Shown: positions 61,206 through 64,000 of the stretch, piece by piece
How the letters are laid out: the number at the start of each line of letters is the position of its first letter
Numbering within the stretch: the first letter of the stretch is position 1
NCBI GenBank assembly: GCA_013368445.1
Contig: JAACJO010000003.1
Span: 1,054,001-1,118,000, forward strand
DNA: 64,000 nucleotides
Direction: 5' to 3'
Origin: Leucocoprinus leucothites
Lineage: Eukaryota > Basidiomycota > Agaricomycetes > Agaricales > Agaricaceae
The notes under the pieces: generated by a model
Database searches by the model: none
What the model saw: the letters and a program-made list of their open reading frames with translations, nothing else
Told to the model about the DNA's origin: nothing
Program-made: the position numbers and the translations under genes

Positions 61206-62403
61206 CGTCGTTACAGCATAACCTGGAAGTGCTAATCTCTAAACAGCCGGCTGTGTCTGTCAAATGCCGGCAACTTGATATCATCAAAATCACACGAATG
61301 CTCACGCTATAATTAGCGGAATGAACGGTTATTTTCGTGAAATTCGTAGATTGAAACAGCCTCGGATCAGGGACTTCAAGCTCACGGGAGCTAGCTCCGA
61401 GAGGCATTTATGACCAGTATCGCCCGTTGATAGTCAGACTCGGAATGGACAAATAGTCCTTTGCCCACTGCATACTAAAACACGAGTAAACCAGGATCGT
61501 CAAAAAAACCAGTAGGAATAAGGCAGGGCATCAGTTTAAATTAATTAAGAAAAGTGCAAATGGCAGCCTCCAAAATAGGTCTGACCTAGTTCAAAAGTTC
61601 ATCGCGCGTCCCCTCTGTACCTAGCTTCCCACCTTGCCCAACCACGGTCAAACACTTCCACAGATCCCGAAGAATCCAGTGTCAATGAGAAACATGGCCA
61701 GAGACGCATGGCATACGGCTCTCAAACCAGAGTGAGTCCCTATACACAGACCTCATAATCTTCCACGTACTATCCTCGCTCTTGACCTCGGAAGCGCATC
61801 AATCACTGTCTTTAATACTCGAAGAGCTAAGTAAAATTTAAACAAAACTAGGGCTATCGGAGCCACCTGCCGCTCCCCTCTATTTGAATTCCACCTCTTT
61901 TGTCCGGTTCGTCGGAGCTCGTAGGATACACGGTACGCTTCCCCTTTTCTCACCTGGTCATTCGTCCGCCTCTACCTGTTGAGCCTCAAGACACTTATTG
62001 CGCGTTATACCGCATCGGTGCTGATCGCAACTTGCGTTTACATCATATGCTTCTACTTACATATTCAACGTGCAGAGGCTTCAAGGTGCCATTCTTTTTT
62101 GAGGAAAAGACTAGGGTGGGGTAGCATTTTGTTTATCCCACTCGCTGGAGCATAAAGCAAGCGATCTCCCCAACATGGCTCACCTGAGAATCCTTTTTCA
62201 ACGAGGTTCTAGTGGGCATAAAGATGTAGCGTCCGAGTCGTAGCTGGGTTAAAAATGAAGGAAACTCGATTGTCCCAGACGGATTGGGGCCTATATTTCG
62301 CCATAGCCAGCGAGCTTTCAAGTACTGAAAAGCAAGGAATTACGCCAACAATGTACTTTGATTAACAAATCGTTAGCTATAGTTGTCTAGTATAGCGGCG
62401 AGG
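61206..62403. other. Intergenic region between NACHT5 and NACHT4
   Basis: No supported ORF. It should contain the NACHT4 promoter and the NACHT5 3' end. Confidence 0.5.
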
Positions 62404-64000
62404 CTATGACCAGTCATAGGGTAGTACATACCACCACTCCCTTCTGCCACCAGTACTATCAGCCGGCAAGATGGCTAAAATACTTCTGCCCTCCTTACCC
62501 ACTAGATATACGCGTGCGGGAATTGGAAGACTTGCGATCTCTTCCAGGTGTGCTTGGACGTAGCGTTTCCATCGAGGTTCCTCGCATAACGGAGTCTTAT
62601 CTCTTGGAGCAGGATTTAGGAAGCATGGAGATAGTTTCAACGAAGGAAGCTTTGAGCAAAATGGTTACACGGGGCGTACAATCGAGAAGAAATAAATACG
62701 AACTACCTTGAAAAACCCTGGTGCAGACAAACCGTACTGCGAGGGGTCCAAAAACGACAAAGCTCTTGCAGCCTCTTTGGATCGAACGTAATCGAGGTTG
62801 ATAGACTGAATGTCAATTTTCCGAGCCAGTCCCCAATCTTCAAGAATCTTCAGAGATGACTGATTGTCGGGTGGTGTGAGTGGTACGGTCGTCTCCTTCA
62901 ATCGATAGTTACCCACCGGCTTTGTACAATAGAGGTGCATGCCTAAGCTATAGAGGGGATGAGTGATACTCGGACTCAGGTTGGCCCAAAGCACATCTCC
63001 GAAGAAGGCAGCCAGCTGATTCTCCATACCGTCGGATATATCCTCATAAGAAATGGCTTTTGCGAGATTGATCAAAACGGTATCAAAGGCCGCCACTAGG
63101 AGGAAGCATGCCTGTCGTGCTGGAGTTTCCTCTCCCTTATTCAAAGCCCATGAGAGCGTAACCCTAGATGGGCATATTGTAGAGTCCACTATAGGACGCT
63201 ATTATCAGTAAGTCTTTTTGAGCCATGAAAACAAAAAGACTGACCGGGATTGTGCGATTCCAGAAGAACACGAATCGCTCCTGATAGAACTTCTTTGTAT
63301 GGGTCCTCAACATGAAAATTGGCCGAGCGATGGGGCGACGTGATGTAATCAGAGAAGGAGTTATGAAAGGCTTTAAGCTGGGTGCCATATGTTACTTCTT
63401 CTGGTGGGGGGATCTCAACTACAGAGTGAAGCTTCCTAAGCGCCCCATATACATCCTCCTGCCGAAGCCTCAACAAACCACATATATCCAAAAGCCTGCC
63501 CGCTGGAGCTATTATCCATCTTCGGTCAAATGAGATCCGCAATAAGCGCGTGGTGGTCGGGAGGACATCGGTATGGATAGTGGAGAGAATCTCAGCGTAG
63601 AGATTATCAAGTATAGCAAGAGGATTGGGCTTTTGATTGGACAAAGGTGCCTTTCTGATAACATTCAGGACGATCTCGAGCTGAGAGACCGGGTTTCCAT
63701 AGTCCTCGTCAATGATAAAACTCATGACCACCGACCCAAAACCAAAGTGGCCGGATGCAGCCTTTGCAACCTCGAAGAAATCTTCCTCCGAGGGCCACCG
63801 CGTACAGGTCAGCGGGAAAAAATCACGGTATCGCTCGTAAGTCTCTTGGAATTTATCACGAAGGAAGCGCTCAACATCTGTGCGTGCATGATTGGAGTTT
63901 ACACGGACATTGATCTCTCGATATCTAGAATGAGTTGTAGAGTGGGAGAAGGTGTGTCGTATATGTGGTTCTGGGCGACTTGAAATTACCCAGACTAGAG
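62404..64000 (-). CDS. NACHT5: 3' part of a NACHT NTPase, runs off the window
   Basis: Minus-strand exons visible: exon 3 from beyond 64000 to 63245, then 63188-62917, 62859-62707 and 62649-62404. Exon 3 starts in the window at SSRPEPH, so the Walker A and B motifs lie outside. It has DVERFLRDKFQE, SVVMSFIIDEDYGNPVSQ and ends LLESHNP. The C-terminal exons encode DSTICPSRVTLSWALN, DWGLARKIDIQSINLDYVR and, at the end, RVYLVGKEGRSILAILP and WWYVLPYDWS. Intron positions and phases match the other family members. No defect in the visible part. Confidence 0.8.

Overview
This window looks like nuclear DNA of a filamentous basidiomycete, most likely an agaricomycete. Introns are short (about 46-72 nt, GT-AG). 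There is an expanded family of NACHT/STAND NTPases beginning with the fungal CHPGTR-type linker, there are F-box proteins, and there are chromodomain Ty3/gypsy LTR retrotransposons. The organism is inferred from gene style only.

Left part (1-6.8 kb): a decayed copy of a gene module (F-box A tail, F-box B pseudogene, remains of a NACHT promoter), broken by two solo LTRs, a CTTAGG-rich insertion of about 1.3 kb and a minisatellite.

Middle (6.8-34.7 kb): one nest of LTR retrotransposons, each level closed by its own 5-bp target-site duplication (TSD). Element A1 (+, TSD GATGA) is the oldest. Its 3' LTR carries a solo A-type LTR (TSD TAGGA) and a second full A element, A2 (-, TSD CGGAC). A2's integrase carries element B (+, TSD GTTGA), whose two 664-bp LTRs look identical. 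A solo B-type LTR (CACCA/CACTA) sits in A1's pol. Decay follows this order: A1 is full of stops and poor in CpG, A2 has few stops, and B has open gag, pol and ORF3. Both families show Tf1-type self-priming signals, an extra ORF after pol with two zinc knuckles, and a second open frame over it. In family A that second frame runs into the U3 of the LTR.

Right-centre (35.8-51.9 kb): a tandem array of a three-gene module, NACHT (+), F-box A (+), F-box B (-, tail to tail with F-box A). NACHT1, F-box A2, F-box A3, F-box B3 and NACHT3 appear intact. NACHT2 has lost its C-terminal domain, and F-box B2 has lost its start codon and splice acceptor.

Right (52.3-64 kb): two single-copy-type genes on the + strand, an ARID-domain (Swi1-like) gene and a carnitine O-acetyltransferase gene. 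Beyond them on the minus strand are a relic exon, a complete NACHT gene (NACHT4) and the 3' part of another (NACHT5). All NACHT genes share a six-exon plan: a tiny first exon, a GFF-motif exon, a large NTPase exon and three exons for a conserved C-terminal domain I do not recognise.

Gene models were spliced by eye from paralogue comparison and splice motifs. No alignment or database search was run.
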